This document shows positions 48,485 to 59,949 of a stretch of DNA of 64,000 bases, piece by piece. This DNA comes from Triglochin maritima (Eukaryota > Streptophyta > Magnoliopsida > Alismatales > Juncaginaceae): contig OY821777.1 in NCBI GenBank assembly GCA_963682175.1, positions 3,861,501 to 3,925,500 of the forward strand, in the 5' to 3' direction. A program made the translations under genes and the position numbers. Below the pieces are notes generated by a model that was not told where the DNA came from, searched no databases, and worked only from the letters and a program-made list of their open reading frames with translations. Every line of letters starts with the position of its first letter. The stretch's first letter is position 1.

Positions 48485-50121
48485 ATTCCGTAAAGACGTG
48501 AAGCGAGAGAGAGAGAGAAGGTATGGGGTGGTATGGTTGGGGTGTAAGAGTATGGTTGAAGGTATGGAGGGGTGTTTTGGGTAGGTGTTAGGTTTTGTTT
48601 TAAAAACCAAAATCTCACCATTTTTGCTCTTTTGATTGTCATTTCGTTTTCCACCCGAAACTCACTCAATCTTCTTGCATTCCGGCGACCAGAGGACGAG
48701 GGAGGACGCCGGCGACGTGGTGAAGTCGACGCATGCGAAGAAGGAGCGCCGGGAACGGAGGAAAGAAGGAGAAGAAGCTAGAAGCGACGCCGGAGGAGGA
48801 GGAGCTCGCCGCACACGTCTTCTTCGCGGTGAAAGGTATGCCAAGTCTTCATAGTAACTCCCCAAGTGGTGTGGGAGTGTAGGGGGCGGCGTTGGTGCCG
48901 TTTCCCCGGCGAAACCCGACTGGACAGAGGTTGAAGACGCTCTGTTCGGTCGACCGATTGAGTGTTCGGTCGACCGAACAACGTCTAGATGATGCCTGTC
49001 CAGAGGGGAAAATGTGTGGTTCGGTCGACCGGTAGTTGGGTCGGTCGACCGATATTTTATAAAAATAACTTGCTGCCCGAAAACGGTCGAACGACGTCTG
49101 TGTGACGGTCGACCGTTTATGCCAAATTTTAGCGGGAATATTTTATAAGGGTTATATTAGTCCGGTCGACCGGTGGTTGTTCGGTCGATCGATCCCAGTA
49201 GATAGGGTAAACAGACCTTCGCAAAGTCGGTCAAGAGCGTTGACCATCTAAACGGTCGACCGCTCTGGATCCGGTCGACCGACCGCGTGCAGTTTTCCTG
49301 TAGTGAAGTGCATGTTGATCCGGTTGACCGAAAGAGTTTCGGTCGACCGAATGCAGTGGGCAGGATTCATGCAGTTTTCCTTATCGGTTGAACGGACCCT
49401 GGTTCGACCGACAAGATATATATGTATATAAAACGTATAGCGTAGACCTTCCAAACGGTCGACCGCTAGATTTGACCTTGTTCGACTGGTGGGTCGAATT
49501 ATCTTTCCTTGGTGGATTTATCCACATGCGTGACGTCGAGAAGAGGCGACTACCGGCTGCCGAGCCCACGGTCGATCACCGGACCTCGGAGCTACGGATT
49601 TCACCTACGACGAGAGCGTATTTCTGTTGGACCCCCTCGTGTGGGCCTGTGTGGCAGGGGGGATGCCTTCCATGCCTGTGTCCGGCTGGGAGATGGACCG
49701 TGGTGACGGTTGGGCATTCATTGGGCCCGAGGCGGATTGCATTGCATGAGCATTCTTGGCATTTTCATCTGTATTTCTGTATATGTTAGGAGATGTTGGC
49801 ATACGGGGTTCCTTTCGGGAACTCAGGCAGATTTTATGTTTCATTTTCAGGGAGCAGACAGTCTTAGGTTGGTGGTGACCGAGGGGAGTGCCTCCGGGAT
49901 CGGGTCCTGTCTCTTTATCTTTTGTAGAGGTAGTGATTATTGTAGTTATGTATTAGACTAGTAATCACTCTTTTGACACTCTGTATTATGACTTCCACGT
50001 GGAGATATTTTATATATATATTATGTTGACTTTTCCGGTAGCGTGCCCTTGTTGACCGTTGACGGTCGTATGTTTATGTTTTAAATTTGAAAAATTTCTT
50101 CCGCTGTTTCGGGACGTTACA
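48485..50121 (+). mobile_element. Solo LTR of a gypsy family related to the 36823-45386 element
   Basis: It ends GGGACGTTACA at 50121. Its last part (GTTGACCGTTGACGGTC near 50051) and its middle (AGGTATGCCAAGTCTTCAT at 48835) align in order with the gypsy LTR read on the minus strand, so it lies in the opposite orientation. It contains many CGGTCGACCG motifs (48946-49500). The left end is uncertain: the 5 bases after the right end, CATTC, also occur at 48484-48488, but no TG follows there. It sits a few hundred bp upstream of the NHL-type gene. Confidence 0.7.
48946..49500. repeat. GTCGACC motif cluster in the solo LTR
   Basis: At least a dozen CGGTCGACCG-like words, mostly full palindromes, with forms CGGTTGACCG (49321) and CGGTCGATCG (49183). 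Spacing in pairs resembles that in the intact gypsy LTR. Confidence 0.85.
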
Positions 50122-50876
50122 CATTCAGTGGGAGCTATGAAATTAGCAGGAAACCGCAGAGGAGATGTAGTATTTGTGGTAATTAACTTATATCTTCCAA
50201 TATATATAGATTTTCCAATTCTACATGATTTTACTCATCTTTCTTGAATAGGGTACCTATCATACATTCATACTCAAAACTGGTTTCAAATAAGATTAAC
50301 ATATAACATATAACATAGATCTTCAACTACTTTTAATTAATTGACTAAAAAACACCTAAACTTCCTTCTCCAAGTTCCAACATGGATAAATGGTAAATCC
50401 TGGCCCGGCCGTCTCGTGGGCTTGTATTGTATATGGCCTTGGCAAGTTGCGGGTAGGGTATGATTTTGCACGTCAATTAGCTTCCATGTCAATTATTTGC
50501 GCGGTGGAAGAAGGATATGATTTTTTATTGCCAAACTTGTCACTTATAGTTCCCACACATCAACTAACGGAGACACTGAAACTTCTCTTAACGGCACCCG
50601 AGTAGTTCTCAGGCGTCCGATTTTCTCTCTCAGTCACGTCAACTCTGTCACGTCAGCTCAAATCAATCCCTATAAATTTTTGTTAACTACACCCAGAAAC
50701 AACTCAAACGCCATACATTTTCTCCCCTCCACGTCATTTGGGGATCAATTATAGGTAAAAATGCACAAAAAATTTAAAAATATAAACAAATAAAAAACAT
50801 ATTTTGTTTTTTTTGAAATTTATTTTAAAACATTTTTGAAAACAATAAATAAAAAACAAAACAACAAAACATCACC

Positions 50877-50906
50877 CAATCCGGGGGCCACGTGCCCCCC
50901 GGATTG
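50877..50906. repeat. 30-bp palindrome centred on CACGTG
   Basis: CAATCCGGGGGC, then CACGTG, then CCCCCCGGATTG: the arms pair at 11 of 12 positions around a G-box core. It lies in GC-rich sequence inside AT-rich DNA. Confidence 0.85.
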
Positions 50907-50956
50907 GGCGCCCGGACGGATTTCCGGACGGGGAGGGTATTTTGGGTGCCCGAAAA

Positions 50957-50979
50957 AGACCACCCGTTAAGGGTGGTCT
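50957..50979. repeat. Short perfect hairpin
   Basis: AGACCACCC, loop GTTAA, GGGTGGTCT: a perfect 9-bp stem. It could be a decayed transposon end or a chance hairpin; there is no U-tract or gene context to call it a terminator. Confidence 0.7.
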
Positions 50980-51849
50980 AAAAACGAAGTGTGGACTGTA
51001 CGACAAAAATAAGGTTCGTATGTTTTCTAAGATACAGGTAATATTGGTCTAGTAAATGTTAAATTGTTCTTAATTTAGATGTAATACCAAATTGATAAAT
51101 TTCATACATAGAAAAGACCCCCCGATATCTTTATTTTTTATTATGTTTTTCATTTGGATTTTTAAAATTCTATACGTATGCTTTCTCAACACTATTCAAC
51201 TTGTAGTCCATCAAACCGTGCGCAAACCCCACACAAACAATAGTAGAAAGGGAGAGAAAATGATAGAAATGACAAGAGCAGAGGATTGAAGTATGGAAAC
51301 AACGGGTATGGCTCCAACCTTAACTAGGTACAACCATTTTGGTTGTGATACCGTATTTTCAGTCGCTTCTAGTTAGTTTTTTCTATGAAAATTTATGGAC
51401 GGTATATATTGTATATAAGGAACATGTGGTAAAAATTTAGCACAAATGGATCATTGTAGACCATGATCCGATCACTTCGAAAATCAGTAAATTTCAGTCG
51501 TTCAAATATGAGCATTTTAGATCGACGATGAAGTTAACTTTAATTGACTTAAAATTGTAACATGTTATAGTTTAAGAGATAAAAATACATGTGATTAAGT
51601 TTGATTTAAAAAAAATTAACTTTAAAATATATTAATTTTAAGTGTGAGAACCAAGTTGACCATATGACGTTTACCTCATATACACACGTACATACATGTG
51701 TCCGATAGTGTGTATATATATAATACATTATGAGGTCAATGTGTGTGTATATATATATATTCTACATTAACCTATTTGACGATTTTATTTATTTTAGATT
51801 AATAAGCCTCAACAAAACACATAATTCAGCTAAATAACAAAAAATATTG

Positions 51850-52243
51850 CCACGCTGTCACCATTATTATGAATTAATTTGGTTCAAACTTGAATTTCCA
51901 ACAAGGTCACCAGAATCTCCAGCATCACTCCCAACTCAGTCAGACCCACTACTATCCCTCTTCTTCTCCACAACCACCCTTCCATTTCCCGGCGCATTCG
52001 AAGCACGAAATCTCGGCGAATCGCGATTCCTCCCCGTCCATATCGCACTTGCGGTTTCCGGCCTTCCCTTCTCTCCCATTAGGGTTTGCGGACGCGGATC
52101 GATCGCCGGCGCCGTCATTCCCATTTCGACGACGCCTACTCCTCTTCCCTGCGTCGCCGCCGCCGTCCCGAAGCCGAAGGCTAAGATTGTTGCCGTTTCC
52201 TCGGGGTTTCTCAAGGCGTCGTTTTCGAGGAAGTTGTTTTTGA
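51850..52243 (+). other. Probable 5' noncoding exon of the ARM/TPR gene
   Basis: A CT-rich, GC-elevated stretch ending in a strong donor (GATC followed by GTGAGT at 52244), with an acceptor TCGTAG at 53816-53821 shortly before the coding ATG. This suggests a leader intron of about 1.58 kb. Open frames in it are proline/serine-rich and could be chance, so I do not call them coding. The transcription start is not determined. Confidence 0.5.
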
Positions 52244-53874
52244 TCGTGAGTGCCTCAAAACATGCCCTTTTGTCTTCTTTAGTTTCGAATTAGGTTAGAA
52301 ATCTAACTTTATTTTTTATACTTAAAAACCAGTTTATGCTCTCTGATATACAATGAATATTGTAGACTATGTTGTTCAAATTCTAATGGCGTTCTTTCGA
52401 GGGCAAAACAATTGTTAGTTTTGTCTTAGGATGTGTTTGGGAATGAGATTTGGAGAGTCAGATTTATAGTTAAATATGATTCCTATGTTTTATGGGCATG
52501 GATTTCCAAAATTTCCACCAGATTTCCAGGAATCTCACCTCAGGAGTCTGTTCCCGAAAGTACCCATAGTGATTTAACAAATAAAAATAATATTTCCAGC
52601 ATTGAGTTTAGACTTGAACAGGTTATTTTGTAAGCTCTGTAAACGATTCTATTTGCAAATTGGGTTTGTTCTAAAGAAAAACATATAACTGAAGTGTATA
52701 AAATTTTGTTTTAGTTGCATGTGTTCCAGTGAGAAGTACAAACAACAAATTTTGATTAACATTTTATATTCAAGTTTTTTGTATTTTTCCTTTGAGCATG
52801 GAGTCTAACTTCAATAGATTTTTAATGCTTGAAATTAACCTAGTGGCTAATTCAAGCAAGGACATGAAGTACATACTTTCCATCGTATTTGATTTCTTTG
52901 AATCGGGATTTCAGAAAACAATTTGAAATTCTGGGATTTGGCATGTCTTTTAAGAGAGAGAGAATTTCAGGCTTTATCCGTCATGTTTTTTGTTAAGATT
53001 GGAATGAACTGAATACAAATTGAGTGGTCTTTGAGTCTCACAACCATCATTTTATCGTTATGTTTCACTCTTCCTATTCAACAACAAATTAATTTGACTA
53101 ATATCTTACAGCATGCTTTAATATTAGTCATTTGAATTGAATCAATACAAAATCCAGCAATGAATCCTATGCACCCATCTGTTACTTCAAGTCTTCAGTG
53201 TAGTGTGTATGGCCTAGCCCCAAGGTCATACCTTCCTCTTCAGTAGGTGTTTTAGAGATTTTGTTTTATGTCTTTGAGATTTTCTTTTGGGTTTGGTTGT
53301 TTAATTGGGTGTTTTGTTTTGTCTTTGTGGTTGTAGCTGCAAGTTTCACCTTGTGAGAATGTGGAAAGGTTATTTTTTGTTTGAACTTTATTAATAAAAG
53401 ACACAAGCTGCGACGTGTCAGTATGTGTTTTAAGTGTCTTTTAGAGCTCTTGATTAGTTAGTGAATGGCAATGAGATTACCTATTAATCTTTTGAAATTT
53501 ATAATCAAGTTATTGATATAAATGTAGTAGTCTACTTATGATCTACCATTGATCAACAATGTGTATCAAACTGTAAACTTTGTTGTGTATATCAGTATCA
53601 CATATCTTGTTGATGGACCGATTATACTAAAAATATTGTTTGTCTACTTCCGAAGTGTTGTGGTCTGCGCATGCTTACAAAATTTATTAAACAATTCATT
53701 TTCGTTGGGGGCAGTACATTTTGAAATTTGTATTCTGAGTATGTACATAAAACTTTTGTCCTGATGTGAACAAGAAGTTATTAATGGTTTGACACTTTTT
53801 TTACCTGCTTGTATCCTCGTAGGTTACAACCTGCAGCGTAGGAGCTCATTTTCGCAAGGTTTTTCTACGACGTC

Positions 53875-56453
53875 ATGGACAACGAGGCTTCTGATTGCCC
53901 TTATCCAGGCTGCTTCTTTTGTGTCATGAAGGAAGGAAATCCAAGTAAACGTAGAAGTAGCGTGCTGAACTTTTTCCGGGATCTACCCTCTCAGGATGAT
54001 GACGGCCAAGTGCTTCCTATAAGTGGTCTTTGGAACACTGCAATGGCACATCCAAATGACCCTGAGTTTGTAGAATTAGGAATATTTGAATGCATGGCCG
54101 CTTTGATATGGAAAGGTATAAAAAATCGGCGTTGGCGTTATCATGATCAGAACATATACATCCCATACTATGCGGCACATATTATTGGATCTTACACTAT
54201 GAATATGGAGGAATTTGCTGAGAGTGCTGTTCATGCTGGAGTCATTCCGCCGCTGGTTGAGCTACTGAGGGGTAGACTGACATGGGTAGAGCAAAGAGTT
54301 GCTGTTAGAGCTCTAGGGCATTTGGCTACATATCCAAGCACATTCCCTGCTGTTGCCAGCAATAGTGAAATTCTTGAGCTCTCAGTCCAATTAGCATCAA
54401 GTTCTTTGGAAATTGTTTATACTCACTTCTATCAATATGTGGACCGTAGACGTAGTTATCACTGTGATCTGCTTACACGTGGCATGGGTGGTGTTGAGAT
54501 GGAGTCTAGGAAGGCCGAAGAGTGGGCTAGTCAACTGCAGTGCTGGTCCCTGCAGCTAATTAACTGTTTTGCTTTCAAGCCCGAATTTCTGCCTGTAATA
54601 TGCAAGCCCGATTTTTTGATAAAGCTTCCTGGAATGTGGGGTGGATTGGTAAATGAAAATTCTCCCGCAGGCATTGGCTTACTACGGACAGTTTGTCATC
54701 ATAAGCTCGGCAGGGCTGCAATTGCTAGTTGCTCAGGTATAGTTGAAGCACTGTGCAATATTGCTCGCTCTTCAGATGATTGGCAATGCATGGCTATTGA
54801 TTGTCTTATTTGGCTTCTCCAGGATCCTAATACTTCGCATAAGGTGTGTATTTATTCTCCCCCACAAATGGTTGTACTTTCGTATTTTATTAAAACTCTT
54901 TCGCATGTTCTTCAATGTGTGGTCATATTGGTCCAATAAATAGATTTCTCATTGGTAGAATAGCCGTATAAAATATATTAAGTTTATGTTTTGTATTTAT
55001 TAGCTTCAAGTTTGTAAGTTCTAATACATGCAGATCTTGTCCATCTTAAAATATAGAAGTCAAATGTTGATTTTTCATGGTTAACCTATGCGATCAATGT
55101 TCTGTGTGTGACAGTGTGGAGCACACTTTGCACAGCGTGTGACACAAAATCCCAGTGTTCATTGTACTCTCAAAGTCCTAGTTGTTTCAATCTGTGCCGA
55201 CATTATATGAAAATATGTTACATATGCAACAAGTGTGCTTTATCGTGTTGCCAATGGCATTCTTGGCAGTCCAATGTTTATACTACAAAACCATCCCAGT
55301 CTTATTGATTTAGTGAAACAAACCTAATAGTCATGGAAATTTACACTGTTGTAAGTGCATTAGAACTGAAATGCTGGTTATCCTTCCTTGGTAGTAAGGT
55401 AACATGCTCTTTTGTGGAGATTGAAACATGTGGACCGGCATATTTAGAGATGCCACATGTTAGAATATGTTTCTAACTTTCTTGGTTCCGTTGTTACATC
55501 GGGATTTGTCTTTTTTCTTGGTTCTGGATTAGTTTTAGTATCGCTGATTTCTAGATTCAGATAAAAATTCTACATCCATCCTTAATCAACTTATACTAGT
55601 TATGTTGTATTTTTAGGTGATTGAGAAAGCTGCTCTTGCGCTTATTGATTTGGCTGACATTTCAAATCTGAGTGATCATAAAAGACTGGGAGATTCTATC
55701 GTCACTGTGCTTGAGGAATGTATAAAATTGCAAGGCACGGGCCGGAATGCCATCACGGACCACACAAAAGAGTTGATTGAGGAGCTTCTAACTTCCAAAC
55801 AGAATCTGAAGTGGGAAAAAAACATGCCGAAGGAAGATTTACATATAAAACAAGCTGCAGCAATGGTTGTCAAACTAGAAGGAAATTCCTTATTTTCTTC
55901 AGGGAACATTGCTGGAGCTGCGTCGAAATATTCAGAGGCCTTAACTCTATCTCCAATGCGATCTAAAAAGGAAAGGGTTGTGCTATACAGCAACAGAGCC
56001 CAGTGTCATCTTCTCATGCAGCAGCCTTTAGCAGCTATAAGTGATGCAACCCGTGCTTTATCGCTACATAACCCTCTCAATCGCCATGCCAAAAGTTTAT
56101 GGAGAAGAGCACAAGCATATGATATGCTTGGATTAGCGAAGGAGAGCTTATTAGATGCCATACTATTCATAAATGAATGTTCACAAACCAGTGATCCCGA
56201 TCTTTCCTTGAGACAGAACAAAGTCCCGGATTATGCTGAGAGATTAGTTAAGAAACAGATGCGTTTGGCATGGCTATTTAGAGAAGCTGCTATGAAGCAT
56301 GGAGGTGCTCAATCTGAGGGTGCTGCAGGTGTATATGGACAAGAAGCTGATGATTCTGAGTGGGAGACTGTGAGCGAAAGTGATGCAGCAAATGATGAAA
56401 AGGGAGAAGATGATAGTGATGAGTGGAAAGATGATGAGATAAACAGAGAATGA
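53875..56453 (+). CDS. ARM-like/TPR repeat protein, two coding exons
   Basis: Exons 53875-54843 and 55617-56453 join in phase 0 (TSHK then VIEKAALAL) to a 601-residue protein; the intron is GT-AG. Residues about 30-380 form a helical armadillo-like region (HAGVIPPLVELLRGRL, QRVAVRALGHLATYP, IVEALCNIARSSDDWQCMA). Residues about 405-530 carry TPR-like helices (EGNSLFSSGNIAGAASKYSEA, VLYSNRAQCHLLMQQPLAA, LWRRAQAYDMLG). The C-terminus is very acidic (EADDSEWETVSESD..DDSDEWKDDE). The N-terminus has a Cys-rich patch (CPYPGCFFCVMKEG). It resembles the plant ARM-repeat/TPR proteins of unknown function; a role in protein-protein contact is inferred only. The frame after 54843 continues 31 codons into the intron, so retention would truncate the protein. 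No defect was seen. Confidence 0.92.
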
Positions 56454-56888
56454 GCTTTGGAGTTGGAGGTACTTTAAATTGTGTTCAGGTCAGTCTGCTG
56501 GTCGTTTTAATGTAGTTCTCAACATCTCATATTTGATGTTCCCATACACTGACAACATATCTAAGGGGGTTTTGTTCAAGAATTTCCATATAACGCTAAC
56601 CTCAACATGTCCCCAAAGCAATTTGATTTGTTCAATTGTCATTGTGTTTGCGGATTAAGGTTCCTTTTCCAGAATCACATGTTTTAGTTGAGTTTGCACT
56701 GTCTGCCATGTGAGCATTACACGGATGTCATCAACATATTACAGGATTTAGATTTAGCACAAGTTTTTCTACATTGGTGACTGAAAGGTGAAGCCTCGGC
56801 TCATTATATTTTGGTATCACCTGCCTCTACACCATTAACAAAATATGAACAATAATAGTTTGTATCGATATGCCTGCATTTTGAAGAG

Positions 56889-56916
56889 CCCCCCCCCCCC
56901 CCCCCCCCCCCCCCCC
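56889..56916. repeat. Poly-C run of 28
   Basis: Twenty-eight uninterrupted C about 440 bp after the ARM/TPR stop codon, preceded by TTGAAGAG and followed by GTGGAACAG. It is one of three such runs in the window. Confidence 0.95.
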
Positions 56917-57658
56917 GTGGAACAGTGGATGCATTTATTTTTTTGAAGTTGACTGGGTACCAAGCTGGGGCATGGGCCCGGTATTTTTGTATATTTTAGG
57001 TGTTTTTGGAGGGTTTTTTTATGGTATTTTTATTATGAAAAAAAGACAGGCTGGGCCGGCCTGGCCTGGCAACGCACTGGCCCGCCTGACCCGGCACCTA
57101 GGTCTACTTTTGCTATCTAGACTAGATGTGAGCTTCTTTGGCTACGAAGAGACATTGACAATGTTAGGTTACATATATGATTTGACTTGAACTTGTACAC
57201 AATTTCATGGATATCCAAATGGGCATATTAAGAATTTATTTTTCAACTACATCATTTTGAACAATGCTTATTTTGGGACTTTTCAGTCCCAGAATGTAAT
57301 TTTTGAGAATGATTTTGGACAATAATTTGTATTCTTATAACAAAATCAGTTCCTAGGTTTTACCAAGATGATGACATTTTTAAAAGTTTTATTTTTGGCA
57401 GGAACGCCCATGAAGTGCATCAGCGCCCCCATGGTTTTAAGCATACGCATTTTCTCCTTTCTTCTCCTCCCACGTGGTCAAGAAAGAGTGGTACAGTATC
57501 GCCTGTTGAGAGAACAGTTTCGAACGAAATTGTCTTCCAGAGCTGCTAACAGGAATATGCTCATCGTCACACAAATCTCTTATGAGGAACTTTGCTGTCT
57601 GTAACCTTCAGTTCCGTGTGATGGTACATTTCGATGTTCTCAGTGTAAGCTTTTGCTT

Positions 57659-57742
57659 CTGTGAATGCTAGAAGCTGCATCTTATTGTGAAGTTTCCTTT
57701 CTGTGAATGCTAGAAGCTGCATTTTATTGTGAAGTTTCCTTT
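57659..57742. repeat. Tandem duplication of a 42-bp unit
   Basis: CTGTGAATGCTAGAAGCTGC starts both copies (57659 and 57701); they differ at one base in the parts compared (CATCTTATT against CATTTTATT). A short TTTGTA repeat follows at about 57760-57785. Confidence 0.9.
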
Positions 57743-58211
57743 CTTTGTGCTTAAGTTTTATTTGTATTTGTATTTGTATTTGTATTCCAGTCTTCTTTTA
57801 GTTATTTGTTGGTTTGAAGTTGCCTGAATAGTAATACAACAGACGAAGTTTGGTTGTTCACAAAGCGATGTGGCGTTGTTATGGGTTGATTTTATGAATT
57901 GTACATGTTCTAGCGATTTTTTTTTAATTTTCTTTATAGTTTTATTCTATTAAATTTAATTCTGTTGCTGGTTTTGTATGAATGAACCTTGCATATCATG
58001 TATTTTACTTCTCTCTTCAAAGGAAAACAGAGATTTAGTGTTTTCTTAATTGGATTTTGTTTTCTTATTCTTGTCTTGGAATGAGTCGGGCCATCTCCAT
58101 ACTTCTGTTGCTGCATACTTTCCTTTCTGAATTAGAGCCCATAATCTCCCGTGGGGCTTTCTCTAATGGATCTGAATGAGCATGGAAAGGAGGTGAGAAT
58201 CACAGGGCCGT

Positions 58212-58305
58212 CAACATGAAGCACATCGTGGATTTGGGCCCCTTCAGGAAGTTTAAGTCTGTAAGCAACTGCTCCAATCCTCTGAATTATGGTGAAGGGT
58301 CGATA
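58212..58305 (-). pseudogene. Fragment of a gypsy integrase C-terminus
   Basis: The minus strand reads RPFTIIQRIGAVAYRLKLPE then GAQIHDVLHV, which matches the end of plant Ty3-gypsy polyproteins (compare [20 protein letters not shown] and HNVFHVSML in the intact element here). Only about 30 residues are recognisable, with no flanking pol sequence or LTR, so it is an isolated relic of a different family. Confidence 0.7.
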
Positions 58306-59485
58306 TGTCTAAAAACGGCATACGTTCGGCTTTCTCTATATAGCCAAGAGCCAACAGACATGCCCCATAAAAAAAATCTTGATAATCGTTAAGTGCGTTT
58401 TTTTAAGCTTGAGATTCTAGAAAACGGTTTCTCATACTTGTGCTCACCCGAATGATTCTCATTTTTTGCTTTCGAAACCAACTCCATATCTTTTTAATCC
58501 AATTTTCAACTCTATTTGTTTGGTGACATATCCCCAAGACCCCAAATGTAGGTTTGAGTTTAGAGATGAATTTAGACCATGGTTTTTCAAATTCTCATGG
58601 CCAGTAATTTTTTATGTCAAGATCTACTAGATATGTCCTTCCTTTCAAACCTCTTACATGTCCCCATGACCATATCCATAAAAAAAACATAAAAAAAATT
58701 GAACCAAGATTTCGAGAGAAAAAATACCACAAGGTCTACAACATTAGATTGAGAAAATTTAATTATCATTAGGACTATAGTGTCGCTGTCTCATATGAAG
58801 TTCCGAATTGATCTCTCTTTCCTTATAACTCACACGTATGCACAACTAAGACTAAGATTGTCTAATTATCGATTCAAACCAAGAAACCGGAGTTGTCTGG
58901 ATTGGATCAGATATTCAGATTGGTCCTATTTTCGGCCTGTGGTCCGGTTTCAATTCGTTTTTTTATTACTTTAATTAGATTTTCATATCTTTTTGTTAAA
59001 TTTGTGATGATTTTTTTATGTTTTTAGCACCAAATTAACTTAATAACTAATTAATCTTAAATCATGTTTCAAAAACCTTATCAATAAACTAAAGGGCTAT
59101 TATTCGTCGTCGGAAAATTACTTAAATCGTCCCAAAAATTACATTTTTGCCATTAACAAATCAATTAATACTCATTTCGTCTCGTGTATTTAAACAAGAT
59201 TTTTGACTCAATTTTACTCACATTCCTAGTACCAATACCACGAAAATGTCTGGCGAAACACCTGGATCTGGCGACGTAACGGAAGTGGATTTTTTTTCCG
59301 ACTCAGGCGTCTATCTAAGACGCCTCCACCAAAGGGGATGCGGCTCCGACGGACGGCCGACCCAATTTTTTTTATAAAAAAACTAAACAAGACAATTTAT
59401 TAGATTTGAGTAATCTGGGACGTCCGCTGATTCTTTTTCGGCCTCCGAGACATTCTTTCTAGTGAATATAAGAGTAATATGTAGG
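58306..59485. other. Intergenic DNA, no gene seen
   Basis: AT-rich; possibly further degraded retroelement next to the integrase fragment, but nothing else is recognisable. Confidence 0.45.
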
Positions 59486-59915
59486 GTTGTTAATAGGTAG
59501 GATTTTACCCGCAACCCGCCCCGCCTGGCCTAACGCGGGTTGCGGACAAAAAATTGTTACTCGCCAACCCGCCACCCGCACAAGAAGCGGGGCGTGTTGC
59601 AGTTTTCTCCCAACCTGCCCCGCAACCCGCGTAAGCATTATGTTTTTTTGTTTTTTTGTATTTAGTTTTGATTTTGTTTGTATTTAGCTTTAATTTTTTG
59701 TATATAGCTTTAAAAACATACATTGATTGATTTTTGTAGTTAGCTTTGATTAAAATAGATAATGTTAAAGAAAATAAATTGATTTTTGTATTTAACTTTG
59801 ATAAAAGATTAAATCCGCCAACCCGCCTCGCATAGCCTAGTCCATCCTTACGCGGGGCGGGTAATTGATTTTTTTTTGACCCTGCTTCGCCTACCCGCTT
59901 AACTAACGCAGGACG

Positions 59916-59947
<32 letters not shown>
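59486..59947. repeat. Dispersed CCCGC/GCGGG-rich repeat ending in a poly-C run of 31
   Basis: Phrases such as AACCCGCCCCGC, GCGGGTTGCGG and ACGCGGGGCGGGTAA are spread over 430 bp, interrupted by TTAGCTTTGATT repeats. This is the style of short non-autonomous plant repeats (compare 15460-16010). The right edge is a run of 31 C (59917-59947) following GCAGGACGA, which may replace the missing terminus. Confidence 0.65.

Positions 59948-59949
<2 letters not shown>

Larger units (their letters stand above)
50127..51845. other. Intergenic DNA with two palindromes
   Basis: No gene is supported. It holds the palindrome at 50877-50906, the hairpin at 50957-50979 and an AT-rich stretch with TA repeats at 51710-51765 before the ARM/TPR gene. 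Confidence 0.5.
56454..58211. other. 3' flank of the ARM/TPR gene and intergenic DNA
   Basis: The first few hundred bases are probably 3' UTR. A stretch at 57400-57650 is GC-richer, follows a TTTTTGGCAG acceptor-like site and is open for about 70 codons (RLLREQFRTKLSSRAANRN). It could be a spliced 3' UTR exon or an unrecognised gene fragment. The GGCCGGCCTGGCCTGG stretch at 57053 is isolated. No other feature is supported. Confidence 0.4.

Noticed and set aside
50957..50979. Transcription terminator hairpin
   Set aside because: Intrinsic terminators do not apply to plant nuclear genes, and no gene ends here.
51847..52293. Pro/Ser-rich frames of 117-148 codons as a coding first exon of the ARM/TPR gene
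   Set aside because: The downstream exon has its own good ATG at 53875 after an AG acceptor and a non-coding stretch; composition reflects CT-rich leader DNA.
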